From assembly GCA_905221605.1 (NCBI GenBank), contig CAJNDS010000575.1, positions 1 to 64,000 on the forward strand: DNA of 64,000 bases. The letters run 5' to 3'. The stretch's first letter is position 1; each line of letters begins with the position of its first letter. The notes beneath the pieces were generated by a model. The model ran no database searches. It saw only the letters and a program-made list of their open reading frames with translations, and had not been told where the DNA came from. Source of the DNA: Symbiodinium natans. Taxonomy: Eukaryota; Sar; Dinophyceae; Suessiales; Symbiodiniaceae. Position numbers and translations under genes: made by a program. Below, piece after piece: positions 30,106 through 40,407 of the stretch.

Positions 30106-30121
30106 CGAAGCTCCGCTACCA
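30106..30121 (-). promoter_or_regulatory. Copia-1 primer binding site
   Basis: TGGTAGCGGAGCTTCG directly after the 5' LTR on the element strand resembles the initiator-Met-tRNA PBS (TGGTATCAGAGC) used by many Copia elements. Confidence 0.7.
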
Positions 30122-30657
30122 CGTTGAAACTCGTGGCACAGCTACGGGGCCTAAGGGACCTCAGGTCAAGACTACACTCAACCCTCACAGCACGAAGTGC
30201 GGACTCTTTTCACTGCGCTGTTCACAGCTTCTCGAGCTCCGCTCGTCTTGAGCCAATGCGAGCACGGCTCTCCAGCTTCAAACACTGTCTGCCAGACATG
30301 GGAAAACAAAGGTACTTCAGGTGAAAACACTCAGCCATGGAACTTCTACTCCTAAACACTGTGGGTAGGTTCCTAGCACCTCTTAGGTGCTCTGCTGAGC
30401 TCTGTGCAGACCTAAACTGGCTTGAGTCACTTCTGGTCACCAAATACCAGGTCACAAACAGGAAACGAGTTCCGACAAACGAGTTTCGAGAAAACGAACA
30501 GAAAACGGTTCTTCCCACTCAAAACAAGGTCTCACCAAGCCAAAAGAAATCTGCACTGCCTGACATGTCCTCGTGCCTATGCTTCACACTCATAGCAGAC
30601 AACTCAAGTGCACATCACGTGTCAACTGGGAAACTAGGAGGGTCACATATATCAACT
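30122..30657 (-). repeat. Copia-1 LTR (5' LTR)
   Basis: 536 bp, matching the copy at 20505-21040 with no difference that I could find. Followed by the TSD GACTC at 30658-30662. Confidence 0.95.
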
Positions 30658-30662
30658 GACTC

Positions 30663-31760
30663 CGGAAGGTAGCCCACGCAGTGGTGGCCTGCAAGAAACA
30701 GGGCCAGGTCGGAGCTATCGTCGGCCAAGTCCCTGGACCACAGACGGTTTTTCGGGGTGAAATGTATGCAGTTTTGCAGCTGGCCCGTTAAATTAAAGGC
30801 CCTATTGACACAACACTGCCTTGGTGTCCCGAAACGAGTCCGCAGCCCAAAACCGGTGAAAACCCACGGTGACATCTGGTGGGAGCTGCAAGCCACAGAT
30901 GTCAACCGCCTCAAAATGAAACGGGTTCCGTTCCATGTTTCAGAGGAGAAGTATGCACAGGTTTGTCCGGACCAGCTTCTGGAACCATTCCTGTTGGGTG
31001 GTGATGTGGCCTCTCCCCATGGCAGTAAGGATCTTTTCCGCCCTACTTGCCAGGAACTCTTGGGCCTTTTTGCTGCAATGGTCCTGGTACTGACTGGCTG
31101 TCGGGTAGCAGGGTGGGCCAAGCTTGGCTTTTTTCCCACACAGCTTATCCGCCAGGTCATTGATCTGCTGTCTCCACAAGTTTTCCACCCCCACCTTCTG
31201 GAGGAGTGTGGGAATGGAAAGTTTCAACAGTGCACCAATGCACACACTAAGGCAGAGTGACGGTTGAAGGGGCATATGTTACACATGTTTTAAAACTGCT
31301 GGAAGACAGACAACTGTGGGTCTGCGAAGGTTGTGGTGGACAGTCTGAAGTCCAGGTAGAAGCAATTGTTGGCCAAGTTCCTGGACCACGGACGGTTTTT
31401 CGGGGGAGCTGCATGCCTTTTTGCAGATGGCCCGTTCTACCAAAGGCCATGTTGACACGACACTAGACTGCCTTGAAACAAGTCCGCAGCCCAAAGCCGG
31501 GCAAGGCCCACGGTGATGTGGTGGCATCTGCAAACCACGATGTCAACCGCCTCAAAATGAAATGCAGGAAAAGCAGGCTGCAAGAGCAACAAGGCCACCG
31601 CCGCAAAAAGCACATTGGCTCCAACATCGGAGAGGCCACATTACCACCCAACAGGAATGGTTCCTGCACACAACGATTGGAAGCACTGGCAGGGCACCAC
31701 AAGGCAGTAACGGTCAAAGGGGTACATGTTTCACATGTTTCAAAACTGCTGGGCAACAGC
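30663..31760 (+). pseudogene. LINE-1 3' remainder, rearranged
   Basis: RNase H continues after the insertion: VAHAVVACKKQGQVGAIVGQ, then FRGEMYAVLQLA. Beyond 30800 fragments appear in both orientations. On the minus strand (about 31170-30960) WRQQINDLADKLCGKKAK matches the RNase H C-terminal Asp region, followed by GHITTQQEWF. On the plus strand (31257-31340) VEGAYVTHVLKLLED and LWVCEGCGG match the zinc-ribbon tail of LINE-2. GQVPGPRTVFRG recurs at 31370. This is a decayed mosaic of related LINE 3' ends with a local inverted duplication. Confidence 0.6.
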
Positions 31761-31764
31761 CAAC

Positions 31765-32135
31765 ATGCAGGGCTTCACGCAGACCATCTCCAAGGAGGGC
31801 CTCCGCGTGACGCAGAACCAGTGATTGGGGCACATGGGGGCAAGCTCTTGCCAAACCAGAGCAGCTGGAACTTGGAGTGGCAGAGGGCAAGGCTCGCTTA
31901 GTGGTTGCGCTGGGACTGAGCGAGTTTCCTCAGCCGAACCCGAAGGAAACAACCGCGGCAGCACCGGCGAGCCCAGGGCCAGGACCATCGACAATGGTGG
32001 GAAGATAGACGAGTGGGTTCCAGCTCCAACGACTCCAGCACATCCGGAGCATCCCTCCATCTCCATGACGCAGCCGCCGGGGGAACCAGTCGGCTTAACA
32101 GCAGTGTACACGGAGCACCGCCGGCGCCTCAAGCC
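31765..32135 (+). pseudogene. broken copy of the nested-ORF family
   Basis: Encodes NMQGFTQTISKEGLRVTQN and, in other frames, PAPTTPAHPEHPSISMTQPP and TAVYTEHRR. These match the middle of the Copia-1 nested ORF (there on the minus strand at about 26060-26480). Interrupted by a TGA and frameshifts. It abuts the dispersed repeat that follows. Confidence 0.8.
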
Positions 32136-32581
32136 TGCGTGAGTTGAGAACTGTGCTTGAACCGTTTGTTTTGTGTGAGCAAAAACAGGCATGGACACAG
32201 CATGTTTGGAGCTTGGCTTAAAAGTGCTTCTTGCTTCGAGCTTGACGTGAGATGCTTGGAGTGTGCATGAGCAGAGAGCACCCGAGTTGAGAAGCATCCT
32301 TGAAGAAGTGCGTGCTCTGAGTTTGCTCGTCAAACCTTGACCGCCAACTCTCGCTTCACTCGTGTCGTCGCAAGTGGCTGTGCACTTGTATGCTTGTTTT
32401 GCAAAAGCACAGAAGTTCTAGCATTCGGACGGACGTTTGCATGTGATTCTCCTTTGTTTCACAAAGTTGAGATGGAATTTACGAGTGAAGATGTGCTGAC
32501 TCTGCGAGAGACTTGCCGAACACCTCTGGTGTTTTGGCTCAAGCGTGGAGTGAAGGAGCTCTGCGTTTTTCACATGGTAGC
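32136..32581 (+). repeat. dispersed repeat R, copy 1
   Basis: About 445 bp, matching 50236-50710 in direct orientation at roughly 85-90% by eye. Starts TGCGTGAGTTGAGAACTGTG and ends near GCGTTTTTCACA. It carries GTTTTGGCTCAAG at 32531-32543, equal to the 3' end of the spliced leader. Confidence 0.9.
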
Positions 32582-33189
32582 GGAGCTTCTGAGGATGTTC
32601 CAGTGGAGACCATGGCCGCTCAAGCTCCGGACCCTTCTCAGATGCCGCGGACGTGAGTTCTGAAAGAGGCTTTTGGTCAAGTAGGCCAGACAACTTCGCG
32701 ACCTTAGGAAGCACCAAACCCCTTTGAGTCCCTCCGGCAACTCCTGCTCAAGCGCAGGCTTCACCAGCGGGCAGTCAGGCAGGGGGAACTTTGCCCACAG
32801 CCAGCAGTGGCCGAGACTGGTTGTGCTGCGGCATGCAGACCCCTTGTTTCTTGCAAACAAATGGCCGCGTGCCAATATTAATTGCTTGTAACCGGGCCGC
32901 GGCCCACATACGCGACATACCCCGTTACAGGGGGTATGTATCAATGGTCGCGGTTTTGCGACAGACCTGTTTGTTGTTGTCTGCAGGTTCCAAGTCTTGC
33001 TTATCGGGGGGTAAGTGTTCGTAAGTTGAAAGGAGCAAATATAAGTATCCCTGAATTTGAAACCCCCTTAAACTCTTAAAGGCTGAGTACGCGGAGTGGT
33101 TCCAAGATCTTGCTTATCGGGGGGGAAGTGTTCGTAAATTTCACCAAAAACATGACAATCTTTCCGCGGAATATGTGTCAGTAGAGCCG
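32582..33189. other. no recognised gene
   Basis: Unique-looking sequence. A GCTTATCGGGGGG phrase recurs at about 32999 and 33113, marking a short direct duplication of about 115 bp. No ORF with protein-like content. Confidence 0.5.
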
Positions 33190-33870
33190 TGCCATAATTT
33201 AAATAATTCAAATGGGGGGGGGGACCACCCCCCCTCCCCAGAATTAAATAATTAAATAATTTAAATAAGACGGGGAGGTTTCGGATTTAAATTATGTAAA
33301 TTGTTTAATCCTTAGGGGGCAGGGCGGGTGGCCCCCCCCCCTTTTCGGATTTAAATTATTGAAATTATTGAAATTATGTAAATAATTTAAATCCGTTCGA
33401 AGCCTTGAATAATGGTTTAAATTATTTAAGTTATGCAAATCCCGGCCGAATTAGATAATTTAAATATTTTAAATCCGAAACCTGCCCGTCATATTCAAAT
33501 TTAAACTATTTGATTCCCAGGCGATTTAAAGAATTTAAATAGTGTAAATAATGAAAAATGATTTAAATCCGAAAGGGGAGGGGGACCACCCCCCCTCCCC
33601 AGAAGTAAAGAATTTAAAAAGTGTAAATAAGACGGGGAGGTTTCGGATTTAAGTTATTTGAATTATTTAAGTCTTAGGGGGCAGGGGGGGGTGGTCCCCC
33701 CCTTTTCGGATTTAAATTATTTAAATTATTTAACATATTTAAATTATTTAAACTATTTCAATTATTTAAATTATGTAAATTGTTGATATTATTTCACATT
33801 ATTTAATTCCCGGCCGAATGAAAAAACTTAAGTAATTTAAATCCGAAACCTGCCCGTCATATTTATGTTA
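33190..33870. repeat. about 365-bp tandem duplication, AT-rich with G/C blocks
   Basis: Two units (about 33205-33510 and 33570-33870) share, in order, GGGGGACCACCCCCCCTCCCC, TAAGACGGGGAGGTTTCGGA, a TTAGGGGGCAG...CCCCC...TTTTCGG block and CCGAAACCTGCCCGTCATAT. Between these lies TTTAAATTATT-type sequence. The G-run/C-run pairs are self-complementary. Confidence 0.85.
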
Positions 33871-33964
33871 TTTAATTATTTAAATAAATTTCGATACTTA
33901 AATTCTTTAAATTATTTAAATTACTTAAGTCAATCTAATTAAGTAAAAAACAATATAAACCCAA

Positions 33965-34312
33965 GCAAGCACGAGAGCCCGGGGGGCTGGAGACTACAGT
34001 CAGAGAGCTCGGGGGCCTGCAGACTACAGCCAGACAGCCCGGAGGCCTGGTGACTACAGCGAGAGAGACCGGGGGCCTGGAGACTACAGTCAGAGAGCTC
34101 GGGGGCCTGCAGACTACAGCCAGACAGCCCGGGACCCTGGTGACTACAGCGAGCCCGGAAGCCTGGAGACTCTACAGTCAGAGAGCTCGGGGGCCTGCAG
34201 ACTACAGCCAGACAGCCCGGGACCCTGGTGACTACAGCGAGCCCGCAAACCTGGAGACTCTACAGTCAGAGAGCTCGGGGGCCTGCAGACTACAGCCACA
34301 GCTCGGGGCCTA
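33965..34312 (+). repeat. GGGGGCCTGCAGACTACAG tandem repeat
   Basis: About nine degenerate 40-bp half-units alternate GAGAGCTCGGGGGCCTGCAG and CAGCCCGGGACCCTGGTGAC, forming 80-90 bp higher-order units. An open frame through it reads as repeats and is not taken as a gene. Confidence 0.9.
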
Positions 34313-34329
34313 CGGCCTGCTTCGCGGGA

Positions 34330-34615
34330 AATCCCGTGGGAAAAGGAAGCCCTTATTTTTGAAGTCTTGCGAGATTTCTCGCGGGATACGTTTTAATTTC
34401 GAAGGGGATCCGAGGGAAAACCAAGGGAAGTTCAAAGGGAAGTCCAAGGGAACAGTAAAAGGAAGATTTGACTCTCACGGGAAACTGAAGGGAAACCAAA
34501 AAAAACATCAAAGGGAAACCATGGGAAAACCAGGAAAACTCAAGGGAGAGCTCGCGGGAATTTCTCCCGCCAAAATTCGCGGGAGAAAAGTTTCGCGGGA
34601 GAAATATTCAAGGGG
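34330..34615 (+). repeat. purine-rich GGGAAA tract
   Basis: Degenerate AAGGGAA/CGCGGGAGAAA units. Strand-asymmetric purine run, potentially triplex-forming. Confidence 0.7.
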
Positions 34616-34687
34616 AATGCTTTTGTTAACGCTCGTCCCCGGACCCCCGGCTTTTTTTTTACAAGCCTTATGAATTAACAAAACAAA

Positions 34688-35694
34688 ATGTTCTTGTTTG
34701 TGGCCACCTCCACTGTGGATCAAGACGTGGCTGCAGAAGAGCGCCTCCATCTTCTTCTCCAAGGCAAAGGCCTCTTCGAATGGGGGCTGAGGCCCCACGA
34801 CGTCCTGTCAGCCATAGACAGGCTGGGCGTCGTTACCAAGGGCGCTGGAGGGCGCAACGATCGCCGAGAGCGCGAATGCTCCATAAGCGCAATGGGGTAT
34901 CTTCAGCGGCTCCTCATCTGCTTGCGCGCCTTTATCAGTGCAAAGGCGGGGGAACGCCCGTTGTTGGCCCTTCACGAGCCGCGTCTCTTCGAGGGACCGC
35001 GCTTTACGCGGTATCGCGACGAACGTGTCGCGTGGGGCGAGCTCACTACGAGTTTGAGGCTTCGAACGGATGCTGCATTACAGTCGAAGGAGGCCAGCAA
35101 TGCCCGCAGGGCCGCGCGAGATTCGCGCAGGAGGTTGAAGCCGAAGGCCCGTGCTGGTCCTGGTGGGTCTACATCAGACGATTCGAGCTCCACCTCCATT
35201 TCGGCCGACGAAGACCTCCATGGCGAAGGCCCCGAAGAGGCGCTGAGATTTTGCTTGAAGTGCCGGGAAAACAATATCTCAGTCCAAGAGGCCCTTTGCC
35301 TCCCTACGCCAGAGACGGCACCACGATGGTGAAGCAAGCAGGAATGGGTGGTCGAGATCCTCCAGCTCCACCAATGGTTCCGGGAACTTCGGCTGCAACT
35401 CCGGGCCACCACGACGACGGGGACATGCCCCTGGAGCCACCTTCTCCGGCTTCAACAGCCCCACCTGGGGATTCCATCGGCCGCCTTCTTCTTGGTCTTG
35501 GACAGACGGGCACGGAGCGCTCGTTCGTTCTTCCGCCGCCGCCACCGGCGGTAAAGGCGATGCCACGCCCCGCTTCGGGGCCCTCCATGCCAACGGTTCC
35601 CGAATCGGGAGCCCCATCTTCCAGCAGCTCGGCCAATGTCCCCAGCTTCGATGCGGTGGTGGCCGCCGCAAAAGAGACGATCAAGAAGGGATGA
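34688..35694 (+). CDS. hypothetical protein(s), possible Gag of Copia-2, frameshifted
   Basis: The frame from 34688 reads like protein (STVDQDVAAEERLHLLLQGK, EWGLRPHDVLSAIDRLG, LRTDAALQSKEASNARRAAR) with a Ser/Asp linker, stopping at about 35332. Another frame then reads naturally from about 35326: MVKQAGMGGRDPPAPPMVPG to FDAVVAAAKETIKKG, stopping at 35694. One +1/-1 shift near 35300 would join them. There is no zinc knuckle or protease. Position just upstream of the Copia-2 Pol frame suggests a Gag-like N-terminal protein; not proven. Confidence 0.4.
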
Positions 35695-38600
35695 AGGGGA
35701 TCCAGAACCGTGGGCCCGGCTTGGAATGTATCATAGCTTTCTTTTCTGTTCGGGATGGAGTCCTGGACTACGCCTACGCGGCGCACCGAATTTCCTTTCG
35801 AGAAGAAAACACGGATGTGAGTGCGTGGTTTCGTTTTCTTGAAACACATGTGAGGCATGAGTTGTTTGAGCTTGCTTTGCCGCTTGAATTGCTTGAGCTT
35901 GAGCGTGCTTGTGCCCGAAACCCCTTTGAAACGCACCAAATCCCGAACCGTAACTTCAACCCCAACCGAACCACCGCCAGACTATACAGGAATGGTCTTG
36001 GGCCAGGACTGGATGTCATGGCCATCGTGGCCGTCTTGGGCTTCTGCAGTCTCTTGGGTGGTCTAGTGTTTTGGGGGTTCCACGTCTTGTTTGTCGAGTT
36101 TAAAAGGTGTTCCGTTGGAGAAAAGGATCGGAAGGTCTTTAGAGTGAGGCCGCGCAGGAAGGGCTGCAGTGTTAGGATCTTCTGTGGGGACCACTGGGTC
36201 CGAGTGCCTAGCTATAAGCAGTTTGTCTTGCGTAGGAAGGCCCCAAAACCCCAAACACGTACACGTTGCATGTTGAGCATGTTGTTTTGCAAGGCTTGCA
36301 GTGTGCTTGGGAGTGTTTGTGCTTGGCTTGGTGTGCTTGATCTTGTTGAAAAGGGCAATGATGAGAGCCCGCCGGCGAGCAGTCCATTAGTGTGTCATCT
36401 GCGGATGATGCACAGAGGACTGCCAGTGCCGGGACAAGGGACTAAAGCTGAGCCCTTTGATTTGGAAGCTCCTCGTGGTGGGGAGCCCGGGTCTTCGTCT
36501 TCAAGGGTCCCCGAAGGGGTTCCGTCACCGTCAAGTCCCGATTACGAGCCTTCTGAGGTTTCTGAAAGACCCCCCAAGCCTCCAGAGAATCCACCGGAAC
36601 CACCGGACAGTGGAGAAGAAGGATCTTTTAGGATTCCGTTGTCCTCAACCGCCTTGTATCATCATCGTGCTCAAGGCCATTTCCCTTATGATTCCAACTG
36701 TGACTCATGCTGTTCGTCGAAGGGTCGTGTCCCCGCGCGTCGCTTGCGTCGCCGTCTGCAAAAAGAGAATCAGACTGTTGGTCTTGATTTTTTCTTTTTC
36801 GGCAAGCTAAGAGTCCTGTTGATGACGCACCTGGGTTCCAGGTATACTGTCAGTCTGCCCGCACCGAACCTCGAAGATCCACAATTGCTTGCTAACATCA
36901 ACAGAGTGCTGCGTGAGATGGGACTGGTAGGCAAAGCCGTGACGTTTCGAATGGATCAAGAAGGATCTATTATTGCTTTGGCGGAAAGACTGAGTAGGTC
37001 CCGAAACTGCCCCCACAGCGCAACCATTGTTGATGTGGTTCCAGGATATAGGCCACAAGCCAAAGGCTCGATAGAACGACAAGTTGAATCGGTACGCCAA
37101 GGCTTCTGGGCTGTGTGGTTGGACTTGGAGCGCCAAATTGCTCTAAAGAAGTTCCCTGGTCAAGATGCAGAGCTGGGTAAGTACCAGCTTCCCTTAGGGG
37201 GTCTCTTGTGGCAAGCCTGTGTGTTCTATGTGTCGAGGTGTTACAATCTGTGGTCCTCGAGCCACGGTGACTCCACCACCAGCATTGATTTGCTGCACGA
37301 GGAAATAGTTCACCGAACTAGAACGCTTCCCTTTGGTTGTGTGGTTCAGGCAAAAGTTAGCAAGTCGAAGGCGCATCTTGCTAAATACAGGGGAGCGAAA
37401 ACAGTCAAGGCTGTTTACTTAGGACCCGTGAACGCACGAGGTGGAGGGATCTTCGCGGCCCCTTTTGGTAGTACGGAGATTGACGTATTTCCGACCGGAA
37501 GAATCGTTGATGGAGCGTGCGAGGTGGGGACTGTCGAAGGCCTCGCTGTTGCGCAGTCTTTGGTTCTTGATGGTAAAGACCCAGAGCGGCCTGTCTTGTA
37601 TGAACCTGAAGGTGTTGATGATGGGAATGGTCCTGAAGATGAAGTCATGGAAGGTGGTGTTGGTCCTTTAAATGAAGAAGACGAAGAGATGATTGCTGAC
37701 GATACCTATGCTCCCGTAAGTGCCCCGGCGGAAGAAGGTGAGGCAGGGATCCTGCCTGATGAGGGGGAAGACATGGAGGACATGGAGATTGATTGGCTTT
37801 CGAATCACCTCTTGGAGTCTTTGTACCAAGGACCTGACCTTCGAGCTACCTCGCAAGAGGTGGCTGACTCGTTTACCCTAAAATTCGGAGGAAGTAGGGT
37901 CAAGTGTCAAGTACCACGAAACGCGGTCTCTGAAACATCCGGAGAACAGTTGGATCCGAGCCTTTTGTATGCCTCAATGAAGTTGGAACTAGAGGAACTC
38001 GAGTCGTTCGGAGTAGGAAAGGTGATCTCTGAAGATGAGGCCCGGAAGTCCGCACGTGAAAGCGGCAGGCGGGTACTTACCAGTCGGTGGGTCAATACGG
38101 TCAAGCGTAAAGGGCTGTACCGGTCACGTCTGGTAGTAAGAGATTATGCTTCGATGGGAGGCACGACCTTGTCTGAAGGTATCTACAGCCCGACTACGAG
38201 TTTGGAGGGATTGCGGCTTCTGTTGGCACTGCTTTGTCGGAAAGGTTCAGTGTTGAGCTGTGACGTGAGCGTTGCTTTTATGCATGCAGCAGTGTCAAGG
38301 CCTGAGTACGTAGAGCTTCCGAGTAACGTGAGTATTGCGGACTCTAAAATCCCTCAAAAGGCCGGAAACAAGAAGGTGTATCTTCGATTACACAAAGCCA
38401 TGAACGGATTGAGATCAGCACCGCTTTCTTGGTATAAGGAGCTGAGTTCGCACTTGGAGCAGAGCGGATTCAGTCCGAGCTTGGACCCGACGATATACCG
38501 CAGGAAGACCTCCAAGGGTCTGACGCTGGTCCTCTTTTACGTTGACGATTTGTTAATCTACTCTGAGGACCCCTCCGAAGGGAAGAAAGTTTTCGAAGAT

Positions 38601-39167
38601 CTGCAGAAACGCTACAAGCTGAAACTGACTGGTGAGCTTCATGAGAATAGCGCGGGAGAAGTATCCTTTCTAGGACGGCGAATCTTCAGGAAGAAGGGAG
38701 AGAAGCGAGTCTATTTTGGACTGGACGCTAAGTATTTGGATTCCTGCTGTGAAGAGTATGGGATAACCAAACCGAACCCCAAGCTTCCGTCATTGAAGAA
38801 GCGCTACTCTGATCTAATTAAGAAAGGCCAAACAGAAAAGATCAGTCCAGCTGCTCACGAGAAGTACCGTAGAACCTTAGGGCGTCTAGCATGGGCTGCC
38901 CTCTCCAGACCAGATTTGCAATTCTGCTGCGGATTTTTGGGGCGTCATCAGTCGGCCCCTGACGAGGCAGCTGAAACATGTATGAGGGATGTCCTCAAAT
39001 GGGTCAAAGGTCTTCCGCATAAGGTTCAGGTGTTTCCGTCGACTCGGGAGATCCTGGAAGACGATGCGGATCCCCAAGCGGTATCGTGCTTTACGGACGG
39101 AAAACTGCTGTTTAAAGACGTTCAGCAGGAAGCAGTCCACCACAGCCCTTTCGAGCACCGAGAGTGA
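35691..39167 (+). pseudogene. Copia-2 Pol: integrase, RT and start of RNase H
   Basis: The frame is open for 1158 codons. The first 220 codons (to about 36360) are Cys/Leu-rich and may be non-coding sequence that happens to be open. Then HHRAQGHFPYDSNCDSCC (zinc motif), TVGLDFFFFG (Asp), TFRMDQEGS (Asp) and PQAKGSIERQVESVRQG (Glu) form integrase. RT: SRWVNTVKRKGLYRSRLVVR, SCDVSVAFMHAAV, AMNGLRSAPLSWYKEL, LFYVDDLLIYSE (YVDD 38538-38549). RNase H begins at VSCFTDG (39090), but about 70 bp are missing before the next motif and the frame shifts, so the enzyme is broken. Confidence 0.85.
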
Positions 39168-40308
39168 GCTTGCGGCGCTTACTGAGATAGCCAGGGAAGG
39201 TTTGTACATTGCTCTCTTGACGGAGACCATCTTGGAGGGCATCCCGAAGGACCGGGAAACGGGGTACTACCTTCTTAAGGGGTATTCGGACTCTGAAAGC
39301 GCTGTGTCCAAAATGGGGACATTGTTGAGGAAGGTCCGCCATATTGAGTTAAGAGCCGCTTTTCTCCAGGAACTTGTCCAGCTTGGAAGATTCACGATTG
39401 AGCACATACCAGGTGCTGTCAACCCGGCAGATGCTCTAACAAAAAGCCCAACTAACGACAGTTTGGTCAGCTTGTGCGAGGCTTGTGGCCTCATTCCGGA
39501 ACCAGTCCATTGGAAAGAGAAAAATTCCGGAACCAGCGTTTCTGTCACGTTTAAAGAGCCCAATAAACCAGCAGATGAAGTCTGCGAACTGAACGTCCCT
39601 GTTTCTTGGCGAGCCGCAGCAGAGAAGGTAGCAAGGAACCAGGCTTCTTATGTTGTGGTTGAGCTCTGCTGTGAAGAAGGAAGCTCTTTGTCAAAAGCTT
39701 GCTCGAAGAATCCTCGTATCGCGTATTTTGGAGTGACGAAGCAAGTGGATCTGTTAAGTGAAAACGGATACCAGCTTCTCAAAGAAGTCTTTAGCGTGTT
39801 ACTTCAGGAAGGGGTGAAGGTGTATGCGCACTTGTCTACGCCGTGTTCGGCTGGGTGCGGACTTCGTCATTTGAGATTTCGAAAAGGTGGACAGTCATAC
39901 GCCAGGTGGCGGGAGTCTCTTTTGGTCCACAAGAGGTCTTGGCGAAGGATTTGGAACCTTCTCCGTCCGTACGCGAACTGTCCGCGTCTTCTTCTTTCTC
40001 ACGAGTGGCCAGCTAGATCTGACTTGTGTAATGAAACGGTCTTTAGGTCTGTAAGTCAACGTCTTGGTCTTGCGAAGGGATGTGTCGTCGATCGCTGTTG
40101 CTTCGAGAAGGGTTCTGAAAGAGCCTGGAAGAGATGGTGGTTTTGTAGTAACTCTTCGAATTTCATCAACAGTATGGCTAGGAACCGCTGTGATGAGAGC
40201 CACCAACACATCCACCTTCAGCTCCCGGCGTCAGGTGTGTACCCTGAGCTGTTAGGAGAAGAAATGCTGAAGGGTGCGAGACGAGCTATGGAAGAAGACA
40301 GGACTTGA
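39110..40308 (+). pseudogene. Copia-2 Pol: rest of RNase H and extra C-terminal domain
   Basis: Continues in another frame: SRKQSTTALSSTESELAAL, YSDSESAVSK, VRHIELRAAF, NPADALTKSP complete RNase H. Then comes the extra domain: VVVELCCEEGSS (about 39650), HLSTPCSAGC (Cys codon 39844-39846), LLLSHEWPARSDLC (about 39990-40020). Motif spacing (61 and 53 residues) is close to that of Copia-1 (63 and 48), although the sequences are very diverged. Ends at TGA 40306-40308, 20 bp before the PPT. Confidence 0.85.
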
Positions 40309-40336
40309 GGACGCAACTGTTGCAGGCATGAGGGGG

Positions 40337-40407
40337 TGTCAAAAAACTTCTTAGGATTGCCGTTTCGGCGGCCGCGCTTCGCGCTTCGAGAAGAAAGTTT
40401 TTTGACA
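40337..40407 (+). repeat. multi-hairpin motif, copy 1, with long inverted arms
   Basis: 71-bp palindromic segment. Outer arms are TGTCAAAAAACTTCTT and AAGAAAGTTTTTTGACA, imperfect by one base. Inside are two tight stems, GCCGTTTCGGC and GCGCTTCGCGC, around GGCCGCG. It starts right after the Copia-2 PPT and runs into the spliced-leader sequence. Two more copies lie at 42950 and 50112. Confidence 0.85.

Larger units (their letters stand above)
20505..30657 (-). mobile_element. Copia-1: young Ty1/Copia-type LTR retrotransposon
   Basis: A 10.15-kb element read from the minus strand: 5'LTR (30122-30657), PBS, gag-protease-(nested ORF)-integrase, RT-RNase H plus an extra C-terminal domain, PPT, 3'LTR (20505-21040). 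Order IN before RT defines Copia. The LTRs appear identical over 536 bp by direct reading, and the TSD is perfect, so insertion was recent. It sits in the RNase H of LINE-1. It is longer than typical Copia elements (about 5-6 kb), mainly because of the nested ORF, the Gly/Lys-rich Gag and the extra domain. Confidence 0.95.
35691..40336 (+). mobile_element. Copia-2: damaged Copia-type element
   Basis: Contains integrase, RT, a broken RNase H and the same extra C-terminal domain as Copia-1, ending in PPT CATGAGGGGG. No protease, zinc knuckle or 5' LTR is visible, so the 5' part is lost or diverged. The 3' LTR may begin with TGTCAAAAAAC at 40337. Confidence 0.8.

Noticed and set aside
34050-34673. 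207-codon ORF at 34.05-34.67 kb
   Set aside because: It is a translation of the CCTGCAGACTACAG tandem repeat and the purine tract.
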